Positions 1 to 9,560 are shown, numbered from the stretch's first letter. The stretch is 34,091 nt of DNA from an uncultured Clostridia bacterium (GCA_947629215.1 CANRCU010000002.1:1-34091), one strand, 5' to 3'. Numbers and translations: made by a program. The notes: generated from the letters alone by a model not told the origin.

Positions 1-1
1 A

Positions 2-793
2 TTACCACAATGAACATCCGGATTGGATTATTTTTGGTTCAGAAACGGCTTCCAACAATGCACCAAGCGCATTATACGCTGTCTGCAATGTTTCTTTATT
101 TGCACCGCTTATCTTTTTACCGGCTTTTTCTACTGCCGTATCTGTTCTTTGTTTCTCAACGTATTCATCTGCAAGTGCGCCCTTTTCCACCACATCAAAG
201 CCCAGCAATGCTGCCAATTTTTTAAAAACACCTTTTTTTTCGTTTTGTTCAGGCTCATTCACTGCATCCAAAACATTTTTTGTAACATTTTCCAACTGTA
301 TGTCCTCCTCGCTATAAACTCCAACGCCTCCCATAGAAAAGCCCGTAATTTCACCTTTTTCGATTGCATCCCATATCTTTTGATTGTCAATCTCCATCGT
401 CATCAGCCAAGTGCCTTTCTGCACTGGTTCGTCTCCACACTGAAAATCTGCTTTTGCAATCCAGCTTTCGACTACTGCTACGCCGTCCAATGGTTCAAAA
501 GAGTGCTGCAAATCAACCTTGTTCCCACTCTTTGCAAAATAATAAGCCGCTTTTGTAATTTCACTCTCGGTCATATAATTTCCGTGGGCATCTTCCGTCA
601 GTGGCTCATACACAACACCTGTCACAAAGTGATTGTCTGCATCTTTTTTTACAATTCGACCGCACGTTGTAAACGTCACCTTTCCATCATCAGCTTTTGT
701 GATAAGGAATTTTTTTAGGTTTGCTGCCTTATCCACCAAACTGACAAATTGGATTTTCGCATCTGTGATTTCGTATGCCTTTTTCACTTCCAT
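2..793 (-). CDS. XkdF-like phage protein (putative prohead serine protease/decoration-associated)
   Basis: N-terminus ITDAKIQFVSLVDKAANLKKFLITKAD and 'GEITGFSMGGVGVYSEED' resemble XkdF-type proteins; sits downstream of portal and MuF genes. Confidence 0.6.
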   Translation of the reverse strand: MEVKKAYEITDAKIQFVSLVDKAANLKKFLITKADDGKVTFTTCGRIVKKDADNHFVTGVVYEPLTEDAHGNYMTESEITKAAYYFAKSGNKVDLQHSFEPLDGVAVVESWIAKADFQCGDEPVQKGTWLMTMEIDNQKIWDAIEKGEITGFSMGGVGVYSEEDIQLENVTKNVLDAVNEPEQNEKKGVFKKLAALLGFDVVEKGALADEYVEKQRTDTAVEKAGKKISGANKETLQTAYNALGALLEAVSEPKIIQSGCSLW

Positions 794-833
794 TTGTTCT
801 TGTTCACCCCCTTTCAGTATTGCATATATATAT

Positions 834-861
834 AAACAGGACTACGATTGCAGTCCTGTTT
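834..861 (-). terminator. 10-bp perfect stem hairpin between the MuF gene and the XkdF-like gene (weak terminator or processing site)
   Basis: AAACAGGACT-acgattgc-AGTCCTGTTT; only a weak A/T tract follows on the minus strand. Confidence 0.45.
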
Positions 862-863
862 TC

Positions 864-2504
864 TCATTGCTTTTTCCCGTGAATATAATTTGCTACATTC
901 GCAAGAAAATTAAGTCTTTCTTTCTTTCCATACGCAAACGCCCCTCCTATCGCATCGGCAAACTTTTCTGCTTCAATTACAGATGAGTTTGCCCCAAAAT
1001 AAGCAGTCGCCTCTTTGGATAGCCCTGCTTCTATGTTGAGCATTGCTGACCATCCCACCACATCAGTGCCGGCTATTTTACTTGAGTCTGCATAGGCGTG
1101 AGCAAATTCGTGAAAAATATGAAATCCCGTTGCACGGTCGCTTAAATAAATATGCCCTTCATCAGCAACCTTTCCTTCGCCAATCGCTCTGTAACTGTAT
1201 TGTCCTTGAACGTCAAGCCCTGTTTCCCAAAAATGAATTGTCTTAACACTTGATAGTCCTCCTATATCCTCGTATTGTTCAACAGCAGCAATAATTGTGT
1301 CCATTTGCCTTTTTACCGCCGGAATTTCATCGTGCCATCTTTCTTGCAATGGAATACAGGATGTTTCTACGTTAATGCCCTTATCTTTTAAGTAATCCTG
1401 AAAATCCGCCGCAGTTTTCACCCTGTCAGTCGCTGCTTCAATCCGTTCTCTCGCACTATCCGTAAGGTGTAAATCTGATACATCTCCGGTTAATTCGTAA
1501 TCATCTTTACCGCCCTTAAAGCTATCCGCAGAAAAGGTTGTCTCCACTTTTTCAGACTGCAATTCCCTATACATTTCGTCAAGTTCCCTTTCCCAGTCCT
1601 CGTCCATTTCAGCAATAGCTTCATCTCGTAACTGCTGGCGTTCCTCCGCAGATAAGCCAAGTATGCTTTCATCAACAACATCTTCTGCTATACAGTGACA
1701 GTTTATTGCCTCCTCTGCCGGCAGAATTGTATCAACCGGAAACATAGGATAATATAAAGACCCATCTACTCCGATAAGTTCAAATGGTTTGTCCTTATCC
1801 ACCGTCTGCCCATCAATAGCAACGTGATTTTCTCTCGGCTGATTTTTGTATGCTCCTGTATGTCTCCATCTTTTTTTAGTAATACACGGGCATTGCATCC
1901 GAGCCTCATTCTTTGACACGTTATGCGCTCGCAGCATTTCTGTTACCGCAACACGGCGTGCTTTGTAATACTCGTCCCTTACACCACTATCAAGAATAGC
2001 TTTCGAGATAGTTACTATGCCATCACCATTTTCAAGACTTTTTTTCAGAATACTGTCAATTTCTTTATGACTGTTTAACTTCATTATCGATGCAAGTGTA
2101 TTACTCCATCCATCAATCCAGTCAGTTGTTTTTTTTGATACTGAATTAATCTTTATTGCACTGTCCGTATCTGACGTGTACTTAACCACCATTTTCGGCA
2201 CATACTTTGTAAATTGTTTTTTTGCAGCCTCCGCTATTTTTTTATCTGTTTTATCTATTGATTTAATATGGTCCACTACTTCAAGTAGTCCGTCTACACT
2301 TTTTTGTCCCAAAATTCTTGAAACAAAAAGTTCTGTTTGGTCTACAAGTGCCGCTGCAACATCGTCCTCCATCTCCGAAACCATTTTCACGCTATCTTTT
2401 GGCAATGCTCTGCCTTCGGCTGCAAGCTCATCTTTCAGGTCATCATCTGCCATAGCAATATATCTATCTATAGCCTTGATAACATCGCCGCATATACTAC
2501 ACAT
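864..2504 (-). CDS. Phage minor head protein (SPP1 gp7/MuF family) with C-terminal HExxH metallopeptidase-like domain
   Basis: MuF-type region 'RRVAVTEMLRAHNVSKNEARMQC...WRHTG...PREN HVAIDGQ...INCHC'; C-terminal HEFAHAYAD...EAEKFADAIG. Preferred start is ATG at 2504 (MCSICGDV) after GGGGG, shorter than the track ORF (2561). Confidence 0.8.
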   Translation of the reverse strand: MCSICGDVIKAIDRYIAMADDDLKDELAAEGRALPKDSVKMVSEMEDDVAAALVDQTELFVSRILGQKSVDGLLEVVDHIKSIDKTDKKIAEAAKKQFTKYVPKMVVKYTSDTDSAIKINSVSKKTTDWIDGWSNTLASIMKLNSHKEIDSILKKSLENGDGIVTISKAILDSGVRDEYYKARRVAVTEMLRAHNVSKNEARMQCPCITKKRWRHTGAYKNQPRENHVAIDGQTVDKDKPFELIGVDGSLYYPMFPVDTILPAEEAINCHCIAEDVVDESILGLSAEERQQLRDEAIAEMDEDWERELDEMYRELQSEKVETTFSADSFKGGKDDYELTGDVSDLHLTDSARERIEAATDRVKTAADFQDYLKDKGINVETSCIPLQERWHDEIPAVKRQMDTIIAAVEQYEDIGGLSSVKTIHFWETGLDVQGQYSYRAIGEGKVADEGHIYLSDRATGFHIFHEFAHAYADSSKIAGTDVVGWSAMLNIEAGLSKEATAYFGANSSVIEAEKFADAIGGAFAYGKKERLNFLANVANYIHGKKQ

Positions 2505-2604
2505 TGTTTTCGCCCCCATTACGTTCAGAAACTTTACATAGAGCAGTAATGAATACTCCAACAGTTCCGCCCGTCAAGAAACCTATAACCAGTCCCAGCA
2601 ACAT
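2497..2604 (-). CDS. 35-aa single-TM mini-protein, DUF3789-like (MLLGLVIGFLTGGTVGVFITALCKVSERNGGENNV)
   Basis: Not in the ORF track. ATG at 2604 preceded by AAGGGGGTG; stop overlaps the MuF start (ATGTGTAG). Confidence 0.6.
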   Translation of the reverse strand: MLLGLVIGFLTGGTVGVFITALCKVSERNGGENNV

Positions 2605-2607
2605 ATC

Positions 2608-4173
2608 CTACACCCCCTTGTCCTGTTCCAACTTCTGTAAATACCTCTTAATCTGTTTTAAAACAGGCACAATTTCATCATCGTGGTTGTTATGCGCCTT
2701 TTGAATTGCCATATTTACACCAAGCAAACCCGATATTGCATCTGTGGCGTTCGTAGAGCCTTTGGAATACGCAATCGGTATTTCTCCCCACTCTCCATCG
2801 TAATCCTCAGATACTTCACCGAGAGCCTCAAATACAATCTGTTTAGCTTTATTCGGGGTAAGCCCACCTGCACCGTTGCATACTTCCAGTATCTTTACAA
2901 GGTCATCCGGATTTGATATGTCCGGTTCAAGGAAGTACGCCTCTACATATTGAAATCCGAACTCGCTTAACAGCTTGTTATTTATTACCCACGCAAGGGA
3001 TTTTCTTTCGGGCTGGAATACCTGTTTTTCGGTCACTTCCATAGCGGTCTGCGCTGTTGCACGATTAAAGTCCGTAGTATAACCTACATACAAATCCGGA
3101 AGCAAAAATGCGCTTTGTACTTTCTTTCTGCCATTGTCGAGATATGCTTGAAAAAGCTCATCTTGTTGCAATATACTTGCAAGGTCTTTCACTTCAATGG
3201 TTGGTTGGTTTGTTCCCTCAAATTCAAGGTTGTTGTCTGTGCTTTCTGTTTCAAGTATAATAAAAGCGTGTTGTCCCTCTACACCTTTTATGTCATTCAT
3301 ATAATGTTGCAACTTTTCAAAGCTTTCATCGGTGAGTGTACCGCCTTGTATCATAATCATAAGGGGTGTGTGTCTGCCGTTTCTGAAATAATTATTATTC
3401 AAATATTCCGCTTTTCTCATACCATCAACCGATAATGATTGTCCCATCCAACGAACTTCGCCATATGGTTCTGTGCCGATAGCAAATTCCAGTATTTCGT
3501 TAGCCTGATACTCAATATCAAGTTTGTCAACATACAGTCCTGTACGTTTATCCATTATTCGCTTGTCCCCAAACTCTTTAAAGTAAACAGTTCTACCTCC
3601 ACTTTGTTGTCGATACTTCATAAACTTTTTGGGGCGTTTTTCAATTCTGCCATTATACCAAAAATCCGTTTCTTGATATGGTTCCAATGGAATTGTTTTC
3701 GTAACGCTTGGTGTATCTTTCACAAATTCAATCTGACTGACCTCACCAGCCATATTTCTGATAACTTCAAGATACGCAATGCCATACATTTCTCTTGCTT
3801 CAATAACGTCCTCGAACACTTCCTTTGTGTCCATATCCATATTAAGCAAGTTTATTATTTCTTCGGCTCTCTTGTATTCGGCTGCCATCTCCGGAGTTTC
3901 GTCTACATCATCTTTGTATCGAATACCAATTCCATAGCCCGGAATATTATTACGATATGCCCTCGTACATTGTGGCAGAATTGTCGATTGGCTCACCATT
4001 GCCCGTAAACCTCTCATATTATACGTTGGTGCTATCCATTCACTGGCGTTTGCTGTTTCCTCCGGACTTACCTGTGTAGGTGTCAACGACTTTTCTATCA
4101 AATCGTCAAGAGGTGTTTGGCTCTTAATCACTTTTACATCCATCTTAATAGGGCGCAAAGTTTTTTTGCTCAT
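2608..4173 (-). CDS. Phage portal protein
   Basis: 521 aa between terminase and MuF; portal-like features such as 'GRKKVQSAFLLPDLYVG...DFNRATAQTAMEVTEKQVFQPER'. Confidence 0.85.
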   Translation of the reverse strand: MSKKTLRPIKMDVKVIKSQTPLDDLIEKSLTPTQVSPEETANASEWIAPTYNMRGLRAMVSQSTILPQCTRAYRNNIPGYGIGIRYKDDVDETPEMAAEYKRAEEIINLLNMDMDTKEVFEDVIEAREMYGIAYLEVIRNMAGEVSQIEFVKDTPSVTKTIPLEPYQETDFWYNGRIEKRPKKFMKYRQQSGGRTVYFKEFGDKRIMDKRTGLYVDKLDIEYQANEILEFAIGTEPYGEVRWMGQSLSVDGMRKAEYLNNNYFRNGRHTPLMIMIQGGTLTDESFEKLQHYMNDIKGVEGQHAFIILETESTDNNLEFEGTNQPTIEVKDLASILQQDELFQAYLDNGRKKVQSAFLLPDLYVGYTTDFNRATAQTAMEVTEKQVFQPERKSLAWVINNKLLSEFGFQYVEAYFLEPDISNPDDLVKILEVCNGAGGLTPNKAKQIVFEALGEVSEDYDGEWGEIPIAYSKGSTNATDAISGLLGVNMAIQKAHNNHDDEIVPVLKQIKRYLQKLEQDKGV

Positions 4174-5582
4174 TATGCCTCGCTCCTTTTCTTAGATTTT
4201 GCCTTGACCGGCAGACATAATAAAAGCAAGCAATCTGCTTCATCGGGGCTATGTTGTCCTCGCTTTTTAACATCTTTCTTGCTCTCAATCCTAATTTTAC
4301 TGGTTTCCGTCATTTCATATTTTCGTGTTGATAGCTGTGCTACAAGGTCATTATCATCAGGAAGAATAAGCTCGCAGGGCTTCTTCGTTCCATCTTCCTC
4401 GTCGTATGTTGACAACAATTTCTTAACTATCGCCATCATATATGTAGTGCTATCATAAAAATGTTTGTGCTTTATTCTCTGTCCAAACTTTACAGGAATA
4501 ACATCAAGCCACCAAAACCGTTCCGGTTGGTTTCTTTTTATCTGTCGTAATCTATCAACAACACCGCCCCCAACTCCACCGTCATCAATCTTGACAGGTA
4601 TAGTCTCTTTCCAGTGGTATTGTTTAACAAGCATTTCACCGCAGGCAACAATATCATCTGCTGTTTTCATTGTGTCTTGTCCTCTACGCTTACGATAAAA
4701 CGTAACTTTTTCGTCTATCTTATAGCCAATACAGGTTTTATCGTCCCCAAATCTGGCAATATCCGCACCAATATGGATGCTATTCGGATTTTTTCGGGGA
4801 GAATATTCCGTCATAATGCTGTTTTCACACATTGACAATGGAATATAGACATCGTCTTCCTGTAACGGAAATTCACCGGCAACACGAACACGGAATATAT
4901 CGCTATCCTCACCATACATATTTATTATCATATCAACAAAGTCTTGTGATACTTGTGTAGACTTTCTGCCATCTATGTGGAACGTTTTGTAGCTCCCTCT
5001 ATTCTTGTTATGACTATCGTAAAAAAAACCACTCAATTGCGTAGGGTTCCCGCACATCAAAAGCCTTGCTCCTGCGGTAGACAATGAACCGAGTACAGGC
5101 TCATATACCGCATCATCAACGCCCGATGCCTCGTCAATAATATATAAAACGTGTTCTGCGTGAAATCCTTGCAACGCATCCGGCTTCGTACTGGTACGAG
5201 CAACCGCAAACCATTCCTCCGGATGCCCTTTCATATACAGCTTTGATTTTGTCCATATAAGTTCCCTTTCTAATGACGGATTATTACGCATCCATTTATT
5301 AACTTCTGCCCAAAGTATATCGAATAACTGGTGTTGGGTAGGGGCTGTACACGGGATTTTAGGAAACGGGCGGGTCATCATAAACCATATGATTGCCCAC
5401 GCCTCAACTGCACTTTTACCAACACCATGCCCACTTCGCACGCTTGTCATCTGATTATGTACAAGGCTGTTCAAAATATCGCACTGGTCTTTGTTTGGTT
5501 CTGCTTTTATAATGTCTTGTGTAAACTCAACTGGGTGAGTAGCATAATAAAGTATGTGTTCATTCTTCATTTTCTGCATCAT
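4173..5582 (-). CDS. terL: Phage terminase large subunit
   Basis: Walker A-like SGHGVGKSA, Walker B-like VLYIIDEA, nuclease-like GADIARFGDDKT and KIDDGGVGGGVVDRL. Confidence 0.9.
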   Translation of the reverse strand: MMQKMKNEHILYYATHPVEFTQDIIKAEPNKDQCDILNSLVHNQMTSVRSGHGVGKSAVEAWAIIWFMMTRPFPKIPCTAPTQHQLFDILWAEVNKWMRNNPSLERELIWTKSKLYMKGHPEEWFAVARTSTKPDALQGFHAEHVLYIIDEASGVDDAVYEPVLGSLSTAGARLLMCGNPTQLSGFFYDSHNKNRGSYKTFHIDGRKSTQVSQDFVDMIINMYGEDSDIFRVRVAGEFPLQEDDVYIPLSMCENSIMTEYSPRKNPNSIHIGADIARFGDDKTCIGYKIDEKVTFYRKRRGQDTMKTADDIVACGEMLVKQYHWKETIPVKIDDGGVGGGVVDRLRQIKRNQPERFWWLDVIPVKFGQRIKHKHFYDSTTYMMAIVKKLLSTYDEEDGTKKPCELILPDDNDLVAQLSTRKYEMTETSKIRIESKKDVKKRGQHSPDEADCLLLLCLPVKAKSKKRSEA

Positions 5583-6051
5583 CCTCTGTTCCTATTCTCT
5601 GCTCGTAAGCCTCCATAATTGCATCCGCCAACGAACCTGACATATCCATATCCGCTGCGGCTTTTGCATCCTGCTCTTTTTTGTATTTGAACTCGTCTTG
5701 TTTTAGCTTGAACTCTTTCTTTTGCATCTCCTGCTTCGGGTCCTCTCCCACAAGCTCACGGATAAATTGTGCTGCTTTAACATTTCCGGCAAGAGCCTCT
5801 TGTAACATCGCAACCATAATACCCATTTGATAGGTCGCATCTTCTTCGTCAATGCCAACCAACTTTAGCTTTCGTGTTATTTCCTTTGAGGTTATTGGCA
5901 TATCCATAAGCATTTTTGCACCGCTTTTCATAGTACGTTTGCGCCGACGGGATGCTCCTGAGTTTATTCCACCTTTTCGGGCTATTTCTCGTACTTCTTC
6001 CGTGCTTCGACTATCAAAGCCCTTACCCTTTAGGTTGTCCGCTCCCGCCAT
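5560..6051 (-). CDS. Terminase small subunit-like protein
   Basis: Position immediately upstream of terL; basic 'ARKGGINSGASRRRKRTMKSGAKMLMDM' followed by helical region. Start likely MAGADN after GGGAGGTG. Confidence 0.55.
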   Translation of the reverse strand: MAGADNLKGKGFDSRSTEEVREIARKGGINSGASRRRKRTMKSGAKMLMDMPITSKEITRKLKLVGIDEEDATYQMGIMVAMLQEALAGNVKAAQFIRELVGEDPKQEMQKKEFKLKQDEFKYKKEQDAKAAADMDMSGSLADAIMEAYEQRIGTEDDAENEE

Positions 6052-6092
6052 CGCAATCACCTCCCGTCCTCAATACGGAACGGCTGCAACCA

Positions 6093-7052
6093 TTAGATGA
6101 AATACGGGTCTTTCCGCTGCTTCATCGTCTGGGCAACAAACATATTGGGGGCGGTCATTCTACACGGTATGTCGCATTTACTCATATCTGTTTGTGCCTG
6201 TGCTTTCTTTTCCAAAATATCATCATCCAAAATATGCCCTACTATCTGATACGGCTTATGACAACAATACATTACCTCGCCACGCTCGTTTACGCCTATC
6301 TGCGCCCATTGTGCTGTACAAGTAGTTTCCTGCTTTTCGAGTAAATCCCACTTAAAGTTTAATGTAACACGACTGTCCTTTGCCGCAAGTGCCTTTATTG
6401 CCGCCGTTATTTCCCGTGCTTGTGTTTTTTTCAGCTTATCCTTATAATAACTACCGCCTGTACTTTCCAACGGTCTGAACGAATAGTAGTCTACATCAAG
6501 CCCTCTGTTGGCTTCATAGAATTTCAGAACACCCTCTACACTTTCGGCAACGAATTGTACACCAAGGCTTGTCTTTGGGCTGTTTTCCTTTTTCCATTCT
6601 GCATATGCTCTGATATTCTCAATAACTTGTTTGTATTTTCTTACTCCTCTGGACCTTTCGTAGCTTTCTTCATCGTAACCGTCAAGGCTTACTTTTATAT
6701 AATCAGGCTTAAAATACACAAGGTTGTTAAAATTAGTATTAATACCATAATGTAGCCCTTGTTCTTCCATCCAATTTGTTATTCGCAGGAAATCCGGGCA
6801 TATCGTTGGTTCGCCTCCTCCTGTCAGAATAAACCCCTGAACGCCAATAGCCCGCAGTTTCTCTGCATAGGTTATAAATTCCTCATACGTCATTGCTTTC
6901 GTCCCGTTAGGCAACGTCCAACGTGCGTAGGTGCAATATGGACATCTGTTATTGCAATAATTCGTGAGGAATATATCTGCCGTAATCGGTCTAAAATCCC
7001 CTGCCACTCTATCAACGTGGCTGAACATTTTATCCCCCGTTATGTTCGACAT
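6093..7052 (-). CDS. Radical SAM enzyme with Cys-rich (SPASM/twitch-like) C-terminus
   Basis: CNNRCPYC (CxxxCxxC), 'GFILTGGGEPT', 'IKVSLDGYDEESYE'; C-terminal cysteines TTC...YCCHKP...KCDIPC. Confidence 0.88.
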   Translation of the reverse strand: MSNITGDKMFSHVDRVAGDFRPITADIFLTNYCNNRCPYCTYARWTLPNGTKAMTYEEFITYAEKLRAIGVQGFILTGGGEPTICPDFLRITNWMEEQGLHYGINTNFNNLVYFKPDYIKVSLDGYDEESYERSRGVRKYKQVIENIRAYAEWKKENSPKTSLGVQFVAESVEGVLKFYEANRGLDVDYYSFRPLESTGGSYYKDKLKKTQAREITAAIKALAAKDSRVTLNFKWDLLEKQETTCTAQWAQIGVNERGEVMYCCHKPYQIVGHILDDDILEKKAQAQTDMSKCDIPCRMTAPNMFVAQTMKQRKDPYFI

Positions 7053-7911
7053 TCTCTTTCGCCCCCTTTTTCCATTTCTGGTTTAGTATCTTCGGCGCAC
7101 ATTTTCCCCAATCTATCTTGTGATGTATGCGCTTATGTTTTGTATACATCATTCCGACCTTTACCGCTGACGGCATACTCATAACGGCATAAAATGTTTT
7201 GAGATAAGTTCCACCTTCTTTGTATGCATCTGTCATACCTCCCGTCAATGATTGTGTTGGCAACTGAATAACAGCAAATGCCGTATATGAAAAGAACAGC
7301 CTTCCTCGGCTGCTCTGTGTCGTGTATGTAACAACATCTTCGTTCATTGTACCTTTGAACTGTATCGGTCTGTCTGTCCGGCAAAAGAAACTGTTCATCG
7401 CTTTTCGGAGCAGTCCCTTTTTAAAGTTCCCACCATCCAGTCCTCCAACAAAATCGCCACCTTGACAAAATGCAACTGTATCTGCATTTGATGTATCAAG
7501 AAAATTCAGCATATCCTCAAATACTCTGTCAAAATCTTTTACCGACTTATATTTCAAAGCACCTTTATCCGCATAACGGTAGTCAATACTTTTGTAATCA
7601 TCATCAAGCATAAGGAAATATTTAAGACCTAAATTTTTTGCAATTTTCCAGCTTTCATTTCTGGCATATATAATTGCTCTATGGTCATTAAACGTATCCA
7701 TTGTATCTGCCGCATCATACGCTGCTTGCTTATCAAATACAATTACATGGTCTGCCCCATAATTTGAAATATACTTTTGTTGCTGGTCATCCTCATTGTC
7801 AATAACCATATACCAACGCCCTGTATATCCGCCCTTTTTTAACATTTTCATAGTAACAACATTATCTGCTCTGCCGTGTGTTAGTATGAATACCGCAAAA
7901 TCATTCCGCAT
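7030..7911 (-). CDS. TAGT/GREB1-JGT-like (TET-associated) glycosyltransferase, copy 2
   Basis: FAVFILTHGRADNVVTMKMLKKGGYTG...YARNESWKIAKNLGLKYFLMLDDDYKSIDYRY; GT-A-like fold with DDD motif. Confidence 0.72.
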   Translation of the reverse strand: MRNDFAVFILTHGRADNVVTMKMLKKGGYTGRWYMVIDNEDDQQQKYISNYGADHVIVFDKQAAYDAADTMDTFNDHRAIIYARNESWKIAKNLGLKYFLMLDDDYKSIDYRYADKGALKYKSVKDFDRVFEDMLNFLDTSNADTVAFCQGGDFVGGLDGGNFKKGLLRKAMNSFFCRTDRPIQFKGTMNEDVVTYTTQSSRGRLFFSYTAFAVIQLPTQSLTGGMTDAYKEGGTYLKTFYAVMSMPSAVKVGMMYTKHKRIHHKIDWGKCAPKILNQKWKKGAKENVEHNGG

Positions 7912-8734
7912 CTCGCTCCTTTCGCCACCTTTCGCTGATTATCCTTGGAACATTTGAAGAAAACCTATGACTTTTGCATCCATTTGTCCATCTATAAAAT
8001 GATGGTATCACCATATTGCCATAACTTTCAGCTACATAAGCCGAACTTGCAGCATATAAATCTTTATTTCCTCCATCTTCCATAGACCCCGGTGATGTCA
8101 TAGAAATAACTATTGGCATAAACGCTGCCGCTATTCTTCCCGTCATATTATTCAAATAGCAGTAAATACTATCTTCCCACAACGTACCTATAAAACCGAA
8201 CTGCTCTATATGCGTATTTATGATATATGCGTTTGTCGGGTTATAATAAAATCCACCTTTCTTGATAAGTGGATTGTCTGCTCCACCTATTAATCGTCCG
8301 GCACTCACAAACCCGCCACAAGCAAATCCACTATCAAGTACATACTTACAATATGCATCAAATATCTGGGTAAGATTTTTTACTTTCTTACTTGCCAGTT
8401 TCTTCCCATCTCTATACCTATATACAAAGGAGTTCAGGTCATCGTCAAGTAGCGCAAAACAATCGTACCCTTTCCCTTTTGCAATATCAAAACAGGCATT
8501 ACGAGCATATACAGGAGTTGTCATCTTTCCAAAGTTGTCCGCTGTGTCTACTTTCTTTGCATATTCCTCTTTTGAAAACCTTATAACGTGTCCGCTGTAT
8601 AATTTTTCATATTCCGTATCGTCCATATCATCTGCAACAATAAACCAATCCCCCCCATATCCCGCTTTTTTTAATGCTTTTACCGTGGAACATTGTGGGC
8701 GTTTGTGACTGATGATAAGGACAACATTACGCAT
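7901..8734 (-). CDS. TAGT/GREB1-JGT-like (TET-associated) glycosyltransferase, copy 1
   Basis: VVLIISHKRPQCSTVKALKKAGYGG...VYARNACFDIAKGKGYDCFALLDDDLNSFVYRY; paralogous with the adjacent 7030..7911 product. Confidence 0.72.
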   Translation of the reverse strand: MRNVVLIISHKRPQCSTVKALKKAGYGGDWFIVADDMDDTEYEKLYSGHVIRFSKEEYAKKVDTADNFGKMTTPVYARNACFDIAKGKGYDCFALLDDDLNSFVYRYRDGKKLASKKVKNLTQIFDAYCKYVLDSGFACGGFVSAGRLIGGADNPLIKKGGFYYNPTNAYIINTHIEQFGFIGTLWEDSIYCYLNNMTGRIAAAFMPIVISMTSPGSMEDGGNKDLYAASSAYVAESYGNMVIPSFYRWTNGCKSHRFSSNVPRIISERWRKERDAE

Positions 8735-9470
8735 TTTCGTCCTCCATCATATCCAGTATATCAGATGTAAGAGTTGCATATCCATTCGCAATAGCATCAT
8801 CTACATCTATTATTACAAGTGCAGATTTTTCCATAAGCCTCTGCATCTCTGCATCAGCGTGGGCATAATACTCTGCTATATTTCTATAATTAAATACATT
8901 ATGCCTTTGGGCGGCAGCTATCAAAAATTGTTTTTCGTCTTCACTCACTCCGGAAGCTTCTATTTCCGCAATAAGCTCGTTACTCTTTTCTGTATCGAGC
9001 ATATCTTTTAACGATGGGCAGTCTCCTGTAATCTCATACTGTGGAATGTTTACAGCAAAAGTGTATGTATCGTCTACCAAATCTTCCGCAAAACTGCTTT
9101 CTCCGTCAAATCCGAAAAGGCTCATATCCAGTTCAAGAATTTCTGCAAGTTCCTGTTCCAGTAATCCCTCATCCCATTCAGCAAATTCTGCTGTCTTATT
9201 GTCTGCAAGTCTAAAGGCACGAGCCTGTTCTTCGTTTAAATCATCTACATATACGACAGGTACTTCTTTCAATCCTAACTGTTTTGCCGCTTTTAGACGT
9301 GTATGTCCTGCCATAATAGTTCCGCCGGCATCTAACAAAATCGGATTTATAAACCCGAACGTCTTTATGCTCTCCGCTACATACTGTACCGCATCATCGT
9401 TATGTCGTGGATTTTTTTCGTATGGCAGTACATTTTCAATCGGTTTGTACTCAATTTGCAGCTTTCCCAT
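8727..9470 (-). CDS. ParB-like nuclease domain protein
   Basis: ENVLPYEKNPRHND...ESIKTFGFINPILLD..GTIMAGHTRLKAAKQLGLKEVPVV; no methyltransferase motifs in the C-terminal half. Confidence 0.88.
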   Translation of the reverse strand: MGKLQIEYKPIENVLPYEKNPRHNDDAVQYVAESIKTFGFINPILLDAGGTIMAGHTRLKAAKQLGLKEVPVVYVDDLNEEQARAFRLADNKTAEFAEWDEGLLEQELAEILELDMSLFGFDGESSFAEDLVDDTYTFAVNIPQYEITGDCPSLKDMLDTEKSNELIAEIEASGVSEDEKQFLIAAAQRHNVFNYRNIAEYYAHADAEMQRLMEKSALVIIDVDDAIANGYATLTSDILDMMEDENA

Positions 9471-9522
9471 TTTGTATATCTCCTCTCGTTCCCTCTTTTG
9501 GGGTATTTATATTTATAAAAAG

Positions 9523-9560
9523 AACCACCACTCTCGCAACACCTTGCAAAAATGGTGGTT
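9523..9560 (-). terminator. Hairpin followed by U-rich tract (minus strand) between the regulator and parB
   Basis: AACCACCA...TGGTGGTT outer stem with possible inner GCAA/TTGC pairing; minus strand continues TCTTTTTATA. Confidence 0.5.

Noticed and set aside
23-718. 231-aa plus-strand ORF opposite the XkdF-like gene
   Set aside because: Cys/Phe-rich low-quality translation fully antisense to a recognisable phage gene; no RBS; shadow ORF.
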